DNA of 64,000 bases from Brachyspira suanatina (GCF_001049755.1 NZ_CVLB01000001.1:2002995-2066994), one strand, 5' to 3'; shown: positions 30,801 through 38,590, counted from the stretch's first letter. The notes: a model not told the origin generated them from the sequence alone. A program made the numbers and translations.

Positions 30801-32119
30801 TCTTTAATGAATATAGCTTTCATATCTTGTCCGCCTATATCAAGTATAAAGCTAACATCTTTATCGAAAGCCTTAGCACCTCTGTAATGTGCCATAGTTT
30901 CAACGATACCCTCGTCCATATTGAAAGCAGCTTTTATTAAATCTTCTCCGTAACCTGTAACTGCTGTTCTTGCTATATTGATTTTTATATTTTTCTCATC
31001 TAATTCTTTTTTAATCTCTGTAAGTCCTTCAGTAACAGCACCAACAGGATTACCATTATTATTTCTATAATGTCTTAATACTACTTGTCCGTCCTCATCA
31101 ATAATAACGATTTTTGTAGTAGTAGAACCGGAGTCTATACCTAAGAATGTATTTTTACCATTAACAGTTGATACATCAGCAGATCTTACTTTATCTTTGC
31201 TATGCTCATCTGTCCATTCTTTGTATTCTTCCTGACTTGTAAATAAAGCTTCTCTTGTTTTTGAATTAGTGATTTTTACTTCTGCTGAAATATTTTCTAC
31301 TAATTTATACAATTCAGAAACTTTTATTGTAGTTTGTTCTTCTTTTTCACCGAAAGCTGCACCTATTGCTGCAGTTAATTCAGGGTGATCAACTGTATAC
31401 ATATCGTCTTCCGAAGCATTAAGAAGAGCCAAGAATGTTTTTCTTAATTCAGGAAGGAATGTTAAAGGTCCGCCTGTAAATAATATTTTAGGCTTAATCT
31501 CGAAACCTTTAGCCAAAGTATTAACTGTTTGAACAGCAACAGCTTGGAATATACTTTTAGCAATATCAGCTTTAGGTATATCACGGCTTATAAGAGTTTG
31601 AACATCTGTTTTAGCAAATACTCCGCATCTGCTTGCCATAGGATATATAGAAGTAGATTTTTCAGCTAATACAGAAAGTTCTGAAGGCTGAACATTAAGA
31701 AGCGTAGCCATTTGATCTATGAATGCTCCTGTACCGCCTGCACAGTTACCATTCATTCTTATATCTGCTTTAAAGTTATCATCAAATACTATGATTTTAG
31801 CATCTTCTCCTCCTATATCTATCAAAGTTCTTCCATAAGGATAAATCTTTCTGATAGCTGTTGAAGAAGCGATTACCTCTTGAATAAAACTAATGCCTGT
31901 TTTCTCACAGACACCCATTCCTGCTGTACCTGTCATAGCAAGAGAAAGTTTTAAATCTCCATGCATAGCTTGTAAATTATCAAGTATAGACAATAATGTA
32001 TCCTTTACATCAGCATTATGTCTGACATAAGTTTTGAATATCATATTGTCATTATCATATACAACCATCTTTGCGGTAGTTGAACCAATGTCAATACCTG
32101 CTTTGAAAATTTTTTCCAT
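27815..32119 (-). CDS. 2-hydroxyacyl-CoA dehydratase activase-like protein (BadF/HgdC type, fused)
   Basis: This 1434-residue cytoplasmic protein starts with two ASKHA ATPase domains (GIDIGSTTAKMVVYD near residue 8 and LGIDSGSTTTKIVIID near 328). Each carries the GGEDAK or GGQDMK motif. Cys-containing loops GNCAGGTGAFID and EACSSGCGSFIE fit the bridging 4Fe-4S cluster of HgdC-type activases. The rest, from about residue 640, has a cysteine motif (CKGCENLC), a DUF2229-like region and a dehydratase-subunit-like C-terminal part. Small activases use ATP to push one electron into 2-hydroxyacyl-CoA dehydratases. These large fused forms are widespread in anaerobes and their substrate is not established. 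It is translated 30 bases after the PanD-like gene. Confidence 0.9.
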   Translation of the reverse strand: MEKIFKAGIDIGSTTAKMVVYDNDNMIFKTYVRHNADVKDTLLSILDNLQAMHGDLKLSLAMTGTAGMGVCEKTGISFIQEVIASSTAIRKIYPYGRTLIDIGGEDAKIIVFDDNFKADIRMNGNCAGGTGAFIDQMATLLNVQPSELSVLAEKSTSIYPMASRCGVFAKTDVQTLISRDIPKADIAKSIFQAVAVQTVNTLAKGFEIKPKILFTGGPLTFLPELRKTFLALLNASEDDMYTVDHPELTAAIGAAFGEKEEQTTIKVSELYKLVENISAEVKITNSKTREALFTSQEEYKEWTDEHSKDKVRSADVSTVNGKNTFLGIDSGSTTTKIVIIDEDGQVVLRHYRNNNGNPVGAVTEGLTEIKKELDEKNIKINIARTAVTGYGEDLIKAAFNMDEGIVETMAHYRGAKAFDKDVSFILDIGGQDMKAIFIKDGIIENIEINEACSSGCGSFIETFARGMGYKVADFANIACESARPCDLGSRCTVFMNSKVKQSLREGSSVADISAGLAKSVTLNCFTKVLKITDTSILGDHIVVQGGTFKNAAVLRSVEKFLDKKVIRPDISELMGAYGCALLALDTYNTKEEDTTFIGLDNLQEANDYERKQLTCKGCENLCTVTRLKFKDNKSFYTGNKCERIFTNKGNKERNYGMDITQKKLSLLFDRPLAPASDEIKGTIGIPRVLNMYQNFPFWATILVECGYRVQLSSPSSMAIAEKGSGTVMSDNICFPAKIANGHIYDLIESKVDRIFYPSVVLEKAEDDGSVNSYNCPVVTGYPDVIDSSISPLTKYGIPFDAPTISFLNEDLLYKGCKAYFVKVLGINKKDFDRAFKMALKEQVRIKEELRAEGKKIIEHAKETQTPTILIVSRPYHIDPLINHKIPETIASFGINVITEDGLDIDESLADVQVLTQWSYPNKMFKAALWACKQKDMKLEVVQINSFGCGPDATTSDEIKSILNAYGKSPTLVKVDEISSPGSIRLRIRSMIESMKMKGDFAPSEESNRTIIKRYEKNDRRAILVPKFGHFYDPMILTLLQRSGYDTIPLPEPDVESVELGLRYANQDICYPATIVIGDIIRAVQSGKYDPKNIAAGITQTGGQCRASNYASLIKRGLINAGYPDVPVVTVGLTVINDQPGFELSKMDLMKEGIIAMPYADAISTMYYYCAAREVKKGESLALANKYIALHPKDFALKPTDKLLKQAIAEFNAIETNDNLMLPKAGLVGEIYVKYNNFANGDVCDWLMAKGVEVIVPPVFDFFVQKVISEQVNKETNARDVSFLGYYGSKISEKVIDMRIDSINQMMSKFKGFRPAHHIRQIAENAAKVTAMTNQFGEAWLLPGEIATFAEEGVNNVLCLQPFGCIANHIIARGIETRLKTRYPELNLLYLDMDAGASEVNTVNRLEFFVRSAKDSMNTAANINYVKESIGEYAK

Positions 32120-32149
32120 AATATCTCTCCTAAAAGTAAAACTATTTAT

Positions 32150-32500
32150 TTATTCCAGTATCATATTGTACATATTAACAAATATTATTTTAGTTTTATG
32201 ATTCTTTATATTTTCCTCCGGTATATGTCCGTAGGAAAGAACTATTATAGTATCATCTTTTTTAGCGTAGTGAACATTGTCGCCATTGATGCCTATAATA
32301 CCAGTACCCCTTATTCCTTTAACAACTTCAGTTTCAAAGCGAATATCATTACTCAAATTAATAACAGATACCCTCTCCCCGTCCATTATATCCGATTTAT
32401 CGAGCAAAGCTTCATCTATTGTTATTGAATCTCTAAAATTTAAATCTGTCCTTGTAACCGTAAGTCTATTTATCTTGGATTTTATGACACTTCTCATCAT
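32150..32500 (-). CDS. panD: Aspartate 1-decarboxylase-like protein with altered active site
   Basis: This 116-residue protein aligns without gaps to E. coli PanD through residue 73. PanD makes beta-alanine from aspartate after cleaving itself between Gly24 and Ser25 to form a pyruvoyl group. Lys9, Ser25, Arg54, Thr57 and Asn72 are present. However, Tyr22 is Phe, Gly24 is Asp, and the catalytic Tyr58 is Glu (RFETE instead of RFETY). Fold and self-cleavage might survive, but normal decarboxylation is doubtful. It is immediately upstream of the activase gene, which is not a usual pantothenate context. The symbol marks family, not proven activity. Confidence 0.75.
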   Translation of the reverse strand: MMRSVIKSKINRLTVTRTDLNFRDSITIDEALLDKSDIMDGERVSVINLSNDIRFETEVVKGIRGTGIIGINGDNVHYAKKDDTIIVLSYGHIPEENIKNHKTKIIFVNMYNMILE

Positions 32501-32647
32501 ATATTAAAATCCATATAGTCTATTTTTTTACAAATATTTTACTTATTATATTAGAAAATGTCAATATTACAAATTTAAATATTTATTAATAATAGTTATT
32601 ACATACGACAAGTATTTTTATAATAACAAAACATATTATACATATAA

Positions 32648-33472
32648 TCAAAAAGGACTTATAAAAGCATTAAATAAATTTCCGCTCAAGTTTCCCTCTA
32701 CAATTATATCCATTTTGAAAACATTTTTATTTCCTAATCTATAATTAACATAATCATCTTTTTCATGAACTATAATCTCTACAAAATCCATCTTGCTCAT
32801 AAACTGTTTAATAAAAATTTCTTCATCAATAGTATTTCCTCCATTCTTAGAAGAAATATTATTACCCTCTCTTATAATTTTTCTTGCAGAATAATCTTTT
32901 ACTTTTTTATCAAATTCTTCTTTGTTTAAAAATACATCTCTTAAAAATGAAACAGCCTTATTTTTATCGCTTTCATTAGAATCATCAAAGGCAGCAAGAA
33001 TTTTTTTATTATTAACCCATTCAATATCTTTATCAAAAGAACCTACCATTCTATTATATAAGAAGCTTCCAAGAACTTCATCATTATAATAAATAGGAGT
33101 TAAATATTCTTTAAGCATTTTATTTAAATCTTCATCTTTATAATTATTATCTATAATATCTGCAAGCAAAAACTCGGCAAGCTCTTCACCCTGCTCTTTT
33201 TCGTATCTGACTTTTAATTTGACAATCGATTCTCTTTTTATTATCTTCTTATAATAATCTAATTCCTTTTCATAGATTTTCATTCTTACAACTATTTTTT
33301 TATTCTTTTCTATGTATCCTGTTTCAATATCCTTATATGCAATACACATAATAAGAACATTAATTTTATCATCATCTTCAGTTTTTGCCCCAAAAAAATC
33401 AGGAGAACCTATTATAAAAGCAACATCTTTATATTCTTCTGAAAACTCACTTTCTTTTTGCAAATAAAACAT
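32648..33472 (-). CDS. DUF2262-like protein of unknown function
   Basis: Translation from ATG 33472 (MFYLQKE, after ATGGAT) gives about 274 residues. A longer frame to 33553 adds only a hydrophobic AT-rich stretch that looks like translated intergenic DNA, so it was not used. The C-terminal half (from about residue 130) has the pattern I associate with DUF2262: DEVLGSF, a Trp a few residues later, an alternating helical middle, and a final IIVEGNLSGNLFNAFI. The N-terminal half is mixed alpha/beta with many charged residues. It is cytoplasmic, with no signal peptide. Function is unknown; neighbours do not help. Confidence 0.65.
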   Translation of the reverse strand: MFYLQKESEFSEEYKDVAFIIGSPDFFGAKTEDDDKINVLIMCIAYKDIETGYIEKNKKIVVRMKIYEKELDYYKKIIKRESIVKLKVRYEKEQGEELAEFLLADIIDNNYKDEDLNKMLKEYLTPIYYNDEVLGSFLYNRMVGSFDKDIEWVNNKKILAAFDDSNESDKNKAVSFLRDVFLNKEEFDKKVKDYSARKIIREGNNISSKNGGNTIDEEIFIKQFMSKMDFVEIIVHEKDDYVNYRLGNKNVFKMDIIVEGNLSGNLFNAFISPF

Positions 33473-33612
33473 AATTAAAATCCATAATTGTATTATAAAA
33501 TAATGATTTATTTTAAAACAAATAACAATTATTGTCAAAAAAAAATATACCATATTGATAATAAATATTTTTTATTATAAAATTACGCAAAAATATATTA
33601 AAGGAGTTGAAA

Positions 33613-34698
33613 ATGAATAAAAACATTTTCACGAGCTCTATAGGAGTTATAATAGCTGGTGCTATTATAGGTGCTATAGCTGCTTGGCTCTCTGTAATGG
33701 GCAATCCTGCTAATATGGGTATATGTATTGCATGCTTTACCCGAGATTTAGCCGGAGCTGTCGGATTGCATAGAGCGGCTGCTGTACAATATATAAGGCC
33801 TGAATTAATAGGGCTTGTTATAGGTGCATCAGTTTCAGCAATACTCTCTAAAGAATTCGTTCCTAAGGGAGGAAGTTCGCCTATTATAAGATTCTGTTTG
33901 GGCTTCTTTGCTATGATCGGTGCTTTAGTTTTTCTAGGATGTCCTTGGAGAACTTTGCTTAGAGTAGCAGGCGGAGATATTAACGGAATATTTGGTTTAA
34001 TAGGCATAATTATAGGCGGAGGAATCGGAGTTTTCTTTTGGAAACAAAATTTCTCTTTAGGTCAGCCAAAAGCTTATAAAAATAAGTTAGTAGGTTTCTT
34101 GCCTTTAGTTATATCAATAATGCTTTTGATTTTATTATTGAAACAAACTAAATTCTCTGAAGGCGGACCAATATTTTTCTCTGAATCAGGACCTGGAAGC
34201 ATGAAAGCTCCTGTAATTGTGGGTTTAATAGCTTCAATAGTTATAGGCTTCATAGCTCAAAAATCAAGATTCTGTACTGTAGGCGGACTTAGAGACGGAA
34301 TATTTATGAAAGATTTCCATATGACTAAAGGTGTTATAGCTTTTATAGTTGCTGCTTTTATAGTAAACATAATAACTAACAGATTTAGTTTTTCTATGGA
34401 AAATCAGCCAATAGCCCATACAAATATTTTATGGAATACTGTATCAATGATTCTTACAGGTTTAGCATTTACTTTAGGTACAGGATGCCCTGGAAGACAA
34501 ATGATACAATCTGCGGAAGGTAATATGGACAGTTTTATATTCGTTATAGGTATGTTAGTTGGTGCTGGATTTGCTCATAACTTTAATTTAGCAAGTTCAA
34601 CTTCAGGCCCTACTACTTATGGAATGGGAGCTGTTATTTTAGGTTTGGTATTTTGTATAATAATTGGTTTTACAATGAAAGAAAATACCGCTAATTGA
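33613..34698 (+). CDS. yedE: YeeE/YedE-family sulfur or selenium transporter
   Basis: This 361-residue membrane protein has about ten hydrophobic segments and the family's conserved cysteines: GICIACFTRDLAGA, FLGCPWRTLLRVAGGD, KSRFCTVGGLRDG and GTGCPGRQM. YeeE proteins import thiosulfate. YedE proteins of this shape, next to a TusA-like protein, are predicted selenium transporters. The GCPWR-GGD motif favours the selenium-type subgroup, but direct proof is lacking. AAGGAG sits six bases before ATG 33613; an earlier TTG at 33607 overlaps that ribosome site and was rejected. A TusA-like gene follows after 275 bases that contain a long hairpin. Confidence 0.87.
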   Translation: MNKNIFTSSIGVIIAGAIIGAIAAWLSVMGNPANMGICIACFTRDLAGAVGLHRAAAVQYIRPELIGLVIGASVSAILSKEFVPKGGSSPIIRFCLGFFAMIGALVFLGCPWRTLLRVAGGDINGIFGLIGIIIGGGIGVFFWKQNFSLGQPKAYKNKLVGFLPLVISIMLLILLLKQTKFSEGGPIFFSESGPGSMKAPVIVGLIASIVIGFIAQKSRFCTVGGLRDGIFMKDFHMTKGVIAFIVAAFIVNIITNRFSFSMENQPIAHTNILWNTVSMILTGLAFTLGTGCPGRQMIQSAEGNMDSFIFVIGMLVGAGFAHNFNLASSTSGPTTYGMGAVILGLVFCIIIGFTMKENTAN

Positions 34699-34781
34699 TA
34701 TATTTCTTGTACAGCCGTGTGCTGCCGTAATATAAAGGGAAATATACCGCAACAAATTTTTGGAAGTAATATAATGAACTT

Positions 34782-34839
34782 TGCCTCTGCTTTGTATTCT
34801 TAAAACTTAATGAAGTTATGATAATACAAGGCAGAGGCA
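34782..34839. repeat. Long hairpin between the YedE and TusA-like genes
   Basis: TGCCTCTGCTTTGTATT at 34782-34798 pairs with 34823-34839 over 17 positions, with one G-T-type mismatch. The 24-base loop contains a further small stem (ACTT-AAGT). No T run follows, so it is not a standard terminator. It could protect the yedE mRNA end, attenuate, or be a remnant of an inserted palindrome. Confidence 0.7.
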
Positions 34840-34973
34840 GAGATTCATAAAAAATTTAGATAAAAAATATAATGCTTATTATAATAATAAGAATTTTTCT
34901 AAATAAAACTTCCACAATTTTCAAAAAAACACTACAAATTACTCATTTTTTAATTAATCAAAAGGAAATTGCT

Positions 34974-35207
34974 ATGCCGGATACTATAAAAGTAGATACT
35001 AGAGGAATGTCATGTTCTCAAGCCTCTTTTCAGGCTAAATGTGCCGCTATTAATAATACAGAATTAAATACTATTATAGAAGTTTTGGTAAGCGGACATT
35101 CAAGCTGTGAAAGCGTTATAAGAGGATGTAAAAAATACGGTTATGAAGGTACTTTCAAAAATATAGAAAATGAAGATATACTTGTAACCTTAACAAAAGT
35201 AAAGTAA
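34974..35207 (+). CDS. TusA/SirA-like sulfur-carrier family protein
   Basis: Starting at ATG 34974 (after AAAAGGAAA) this gives 77 residues with the TusA fold pattern: a first strand, then RGMSC at the start of helix 1, and an alpha/beta remainder. TusA proteins carry sulfur or selenium on the cysteine of a CPxP motif. Here the motif is CSQA, so the cysteine is kept but both prolines are lost. Three more cysteines (KCAA, SSCES, GCKK) are present, which is unusual. Pairing with a YedE transporter argues for a role in handling imported selenium or sulfur. An upstream in-frame ATG lacks a ribosome site. Confidence 0.8.
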   Translation: MPDTIKVDTRGMSCSQASFQAKCAAINNTELNTIIEVLVSGHSSCESVIRGCKKYGYEGTFKNIENEDILVTLTKVK

Positions 35208-35223
35208 TATTTTAATTATAAAT

Positions 35224-35533
35224 TATATATACCTAAACAAATATATTTTATAAATTTTATTGTTTGTGGGGCTTTGCCCACCATGAAGCGTACCCCAACT
35301 TCTTTTGTTGCCACAAAGAAGCAAAAAGGCTACATTTGGGTTTTAATTTAACAAATTATCTTACATGTAATACGATTTTAATATTATTTAGTACTAATTT
35401 TTTACACTTGCACTTTCACAAAGCGTATCAGAGTTTATCAAGGATATAGGTTCTTTGACGAAGTCCGCCTGTAGTGTGCGGCGGGAAAAAGTTGAATAAA
35501 AAAATTGACAAAGTGAAAAATTTTAGTATATAC
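35224..35533 (+). repeat. Intergenic modular repeat, copy 1
   Basis: This copy begins TATATACCTAAACAA, contains GGGGCTTTGCCCACCA and TTGCCACAAAGAAGC, and ends with the promoter-like segment TTGACA...TTTTAGTATATACC. It is immediately followed by copy 2, which begins with the same TATATACCTAAACAA. An internal module (35418-35458, GGATATAGGTTCTTTG) is inverted relative to copies 2 and 3. GC content is above that of the neighbouring genes. No protein-coding gene is evident; short open frames inside are not conserved between copies. Confidence 0.8.
35505..35532 (+). promoter_or_regulatory. Promoter-like end of repeat copy 1
   Basis: TTGACA (35505-35510) is separated by 16 bases from TATATA (35527-35532), with TTTTAG just before the -10. 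It points into repeat copy 2. Confidence 0.45.
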
Positions 35534-35866
35534 CTAAACAACTATATTTTATCAAAATAATTTTTTAAATTTAAAATATTTGCAGGGCTTTGCCCACCAC
35601 TCTGTGTGCTTCGCAAGCACCCCACTTCTTTTGCGACGAAGGAAGTGCCTGTGGTATTGCCACAAAGAAGCTTATATCCTTGACAGGCTCGGATACGCTT
35701 TGCGAAAGGCTATATTTTATCTTAAATTTAATAAATTATCTTACATGTAAGACAATCTTAGTATGATTTTGTACTAATTTTATACTTGCACTTTTTGGTT
35801 CTTTTTGCGGCGGGAAAAAGAACAACATAAAAATTGACAAACTTAAGAATTTTTAGTATATACAAA
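35524..35866 (+). repeat. Intergenic modular repeat, copy 2 (tandem with copy 1)
   Basis: This copy shares with copy 1 the left end, the GGGCTTTGCCCACCA box, CACTTCTTTTG, the TTATCTTACATGTAA segment, TACTTGCAC, GCGGCGGGAAAAAG and the promoter-like right end. It also has the module CTTATATCCTTGACAGGCTC (35671-35710) in the opposite orientation to copy 1. A perfect hairpin at 35798-35823 pairs GTTCTTTTT with AAAAAGAAC around GCGGCGGG. It lies between the TusA-like gene and gatA and points at the gatA 3' end. Confidence 0.8.
35834..35862 (+). promoter_or_regulatory. Promoter-like end of repeat copy 2
   Basis: TTGACA (35834-35839), a 17-base spacer and TATATA (35857-35862) form a near-consensus promoter. 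A transcript from it would meet the gatA terminator hairpin within about 60 bases, so at most a very short RNA is expected. Confidence 0.5.
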
Positions 35867-35894
35867 AAATAGAACTTAAAAAATAATCGTATTA

Positions 35895-35925
35895 AATAAA
35901 AAAGGAGGCATTAAAGCCCCCTTTG
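35895..35925. terminator. Terminator of gatA
   Basis: AAAGGAGGC pairs with GCCCCCTTT (one mismatch) around ATTAAA. A run of six T follows on the minus strand. It is 21 bases beyond the gatA stop. Confidence 0.82.
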
Positions 35926-35945
35926 TATTAAAAATGAAATTTCAA

Positions 35946-37394
35946 TTATTTATTAGCTAATTCATGAGCATAAGCCATTCTAAACATATCAACTTCATTA
36001 AACTGTTTAGTAATGAATTGAATACCTATAGGCATATTATTTTTATCTGCTCCGCAAGGTATGCTCATAGCAGGAAGTCCTACCAAGTTAATATTAGAAA
36101 CATAACTATCAGCCAAGAAACTTAAAGCACTGTCAGTTTGATCTCTTGTACCTAAAAGACCTGCAGTTACAGGAGAAGTAGGAGAAACAATAACATCAAC
36201 ATTTTTGAATGCATTATCGAAGTCCATTTGCATTAACTTTCTTACTTTTAATGCATGCTGATAATGGCTGTAGAAGAATCTTTTACCAGTCATTAAAGTA
36301 CCGAATAATATTCTAGCTCTAGTTTCAAAAGCAAGTCCTACACTTCTTGAAGTATAGTAATATTCATCTAAATTGAAATCGCCTTTAGGGTGATATCCGT
36401 ATCTTATACCGTCATATCTTCCCATATTAGAAGCTACTTCAACATCCATAACTGCTGTATAAACTCTTGAGCCATATTTTGCATTAGGTAAGCTAATCTC
36501 AACGATTTCAGCACCTTGATCTTTTAATTTGCCTATAGCATCCATAACATTTTCTTTAACATCATGAGATATTAAATCTGTGTCATAATACTCTTTAGCA
36601 AGTCCTATTTTCATTCCTTTAATATTACCGTCTAAAGCAGCAACATAATCAGGAACAGGTATATTTAAAGTAGTGGATTCTTTAGGATCGAAACCAGCTA
36701 TAATTTTAGTCATTAAAGCAGCATCTTTAACATCTTTAGTTAATGGGCCAACTTGGTCTAAACTACTTGCCATAGCAATACATCCTAATCTAGGAACTCT
36801 TCCATAAGTAGGCTTAACACCAACTATGCCACAGAAAGAAGCTGGCTGTCTTATAGAACCGCCTGTATCACTTCCCAAAGCACCGAAAGCAAAATTAGCA
36901 GCAACCGCAGCAGCAGAACCGCCTGAAGAACCTCCAGGAACATGAGCTCTGTTTTTAGGGTTTCTAGTAACTCCATAGTTAGAAGTTTCTGTAGTACCTC
37001 CCATAGCAAACTCGTCCATATTAGTTCTGCCTATAATAATAGCACCATTATCTATTAATCTCTGAACTGTTGGAGCTGTATAAGGAGCTTTATAGCCTTC
37101 AAGCATTTTTGAAGAGGCTGTCATCAAATGATCTTTATAACATAAATTATCTTTGATAGCCAAAGGAACTCCAAGTAAAGGCAAATCTTCACCATTATTG
37201 ATTCTTTCCTGTGCTTTTTTAGCCTGTTCTAATGCTTCTTCTTTGAAAATTTCAAGATATGCATATATTTTATCATCTCTTTTATTGTCTTCTTCTATTT
37301 TTTTAATAATAGAATCAACTAATGTAGGAGCATCTATTTCTTTATTTTTTAATTTTTCTCTTATTTGAATTATAGTCAATTCATTTAACTCCAT
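35946..37394 (-). CDS. gatA: Glutamyl/aspartyl-tRNA amidotransferase subunit A
   Basis: GatA is the amidase subunit of GatCAB, which converts misacylated Glu-tRNA(Gln) or Asp-tRNA(Asn) to the correct amide form. The 482 residues match the family. The Ser-cisSer-Lys triad is present: Lys in PLAIKDNLCY near residue 80, and the serines in GGSSGGSAAAVAA and GSDTGGSIRQPA near 150-180. Glutamine-binding FCGIVGVKPTYGRV follows. GAGAGG precedes the ATG. gatB and gatC are not adjacent, so the complex is encoded at separate loci. Confidence 0.96.
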   Translation of the reverse strand: MELNELTIIQIREKLKNKEIDAPTLVDSIIKKIEEDNKRDDKIYAYLEIFKEEALEQAKKAQERINNGEDLPLLGVPLAIKDNLCYKDHLMTASSKMLEGYKAPYTAPTVQRLIDNGAIIIGRTNMDEFAMGGTTETSNYGVTRNPKNRAHVPGGSSGGSAAAVAANFAFGALGSDTGGSIRQPASFCGIVGVKPTYGRVPRLGCIAMASSLDQVGPLTKDVKDAALMTKIIAGFDPKESTTLNIPVPDYVAALDGNIKGMKIGLAKEYYDTDLISHDVKENVMDAIGKLKDQGAEIVEISLPNAKYGSRVYTAVMDVEVASNMGRYDGIRYGYHPKGDFNLDEYYYTSRSVGLAFETRARILFGTLMTGKRFFYSHYQHALKVRKLMQMDFDNAFKNVDVIVSPTSPVTAGLLGTRDQTDSALSFLADSYVSNINLVGLPAMSIPCGADKNNMPIGIQFITKQFNEVDMFRMAYAHELANK

Positions 37395-37511
37395 AGTAAA
37401 AAACCTCTCATATTAAATAGAAATATAATAAAAGTTATTAATTTGAAAGATTATATCATAAATATATGTTTTTTGCAAAAAATAAATATATTTTTTAGAC
37501 TATAATATAAA

Positions 37512-37543
37512 AAAATAGAGAGCCTGCAAGATACAGACTCTCT
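37512..37543 (-). terminator. Terminator of the secreted protein at 37565
   Basis: AGAGAG-CTG pairs with CAG-CTCTCT with small bulges, and a T run follows on the minus strand. It is 22 bases past the stop codon. Confidence 0.75.
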
Positions 37544-37564
37544 ATTTATTAAAATCAATTATAA

Positions 37565-38461
37565 TTACTGAGCATTATCAGTAGCTTGAGTATTATTCTC
37601 ATCTGCATTTTCATCTTTAGGAGGATTAATTTCAGGTGGTATTCCTACAGGAACATCCGCAAAATCAAAATAATTTTCATAATATGATTTTTGGAATCTG
37701 TTAGCTATAGGCTGCATTCTAAAATTATCTACATAAGAAGCTACAAAGTTGATATTTTTACCGCCATAAGTAGCATAATAAACAGCTAAAGAAGTATTAG
37801 CAGCTTTATTGAAATAGTTACCATATCTCATAGAAGTAAAATCATCAAAAGTAGAATATCTGCTATTATGGAATCCGCCGTATTTCATATGGAATCCGCC
37901 TAAAGTTCTGCTAAATAAACCTCTAGACATTACATAACCAGGATGAGCATATTCATTACCCTCATTTCTTGATTTATATTGTTCTAAAGTATAATCACCT
38001 TCATAAACAGCACTTACAGCAAATAATTTATCCTCATGAAAGAAGAATTTATAAGCCCATTTAGTTTGTTTTCCAGCTAAAGTAGCATCATCATTAATAT
38101 TATCAGCTCTAACTGTCATACATTTAAATTCATTAGTAACTATGAAGTTAAAGTATAAAATACCAGAATCTCTTGTGAAAAGCTCTGAAACATCATTAGT
38201 AGTGAATTTAACATTTATCCACTCCATAGTAGTAGGATTATACCATACTAAATCAGGATCTGGATATTTACTAACATAAAATGTACCGCTTATAGGTTCA
38301 GCAGCAGCTGAAGAGAAATTAGAAGCCATTAATATCTCATTAACTTCATCTGGAGTAATTCCATAAGGAACCATATCATGGAACATATATGGAATTGTTT
38401 CATAAGCAAAAGCAGAGATACTTACAGCTACAAACAAAAACATAACTAGTAATTTTTTCAT
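37565..38461 (-). CDS. Exported protein of unknown function
   Basis: Translation from ATG 38461 gives about 298 residues, beginning with a typical cleavable signal peptide (MKKLLVMFLFVAVSISAFAY). GGAG six bases upstream of this ATG supports it over an upstream TTG that overlaps the ribosome site. The mature protein is rich in aromatic residues, with Tyr/Phe/Asn-rich stretches (MRYGNYFNKAAN, YYENYFDF). It ends in an acidic Pro/Asn/Asp tail after PPEINPPKD. No family was recognised. The aromatic pattern fits a periplasmic or outer-membrane-associated protein. It is transcribed alone. Confidence 0.75.
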   Translation of the reverse strand: MKKLLVMFLFVAVSISAFAYETIPYMFHDMVPYGITPDEVNEILMASNFSSAAAEPISGTFYVSKYPDPDLVWYNPTTMEWINVKFTTNDVSELFTRDSGILYFNFIVTNEFKCMTVRADNINDDATLAGKQTKWAYKFFFHEDKLFAVSAVYEGDYTLEQYKSRNEGNEYAHPGYVMSRGLFSRTLGGFHMKYGGFHNSRYSTFDDFTSMRYGNYFNKAANTSLAVYYATYGGKNINFVASYVDNFRMQPIANRFQKSYYENYFDFADVPVGIPPEINPPKDENADENNTQATDNAQ

Positions 38462-38590
38462 TTTGTTCTCCAAGATTTTTATTATTCATTATTATACTAT
38501 TATTGAATAATAAAATCAAATGCATTATGTTTACTTATAGATATTTTTTATGCTTTTAATAAACATAACTTAATAATAGAGTTATATATA

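Noticed and set aside
32198-32507. Two plus-strand frames of 76 residues opposite the PanD-like gene
   Set aside because: Both are antisense to a gene with a clear gap-free family alignment.
33473-33553. N-terminal hydrophobic extension of the DUF2262-like protein
   Set aside because: The extra residues look like translated AT-rich intergenic DNA; ATG 33472 has a better ribosome site and the protein otherwise looks cytoplasmic.
33513-34007. A 164-residue minus-strand frame opposite yedE
   Set aside because: It is antisense to a clear transporter gene, has no ribosome site, and its Pro/Ile-rich sequence is the mirror of membrane codons.
34872-34973. Longer N-terminus for the TusA-like protein
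   Set aside because: The first in-frame ATG lacks a ribosome site, while ATG 34974 follows AAAAGGAAA and starts directly at the conserved fold.
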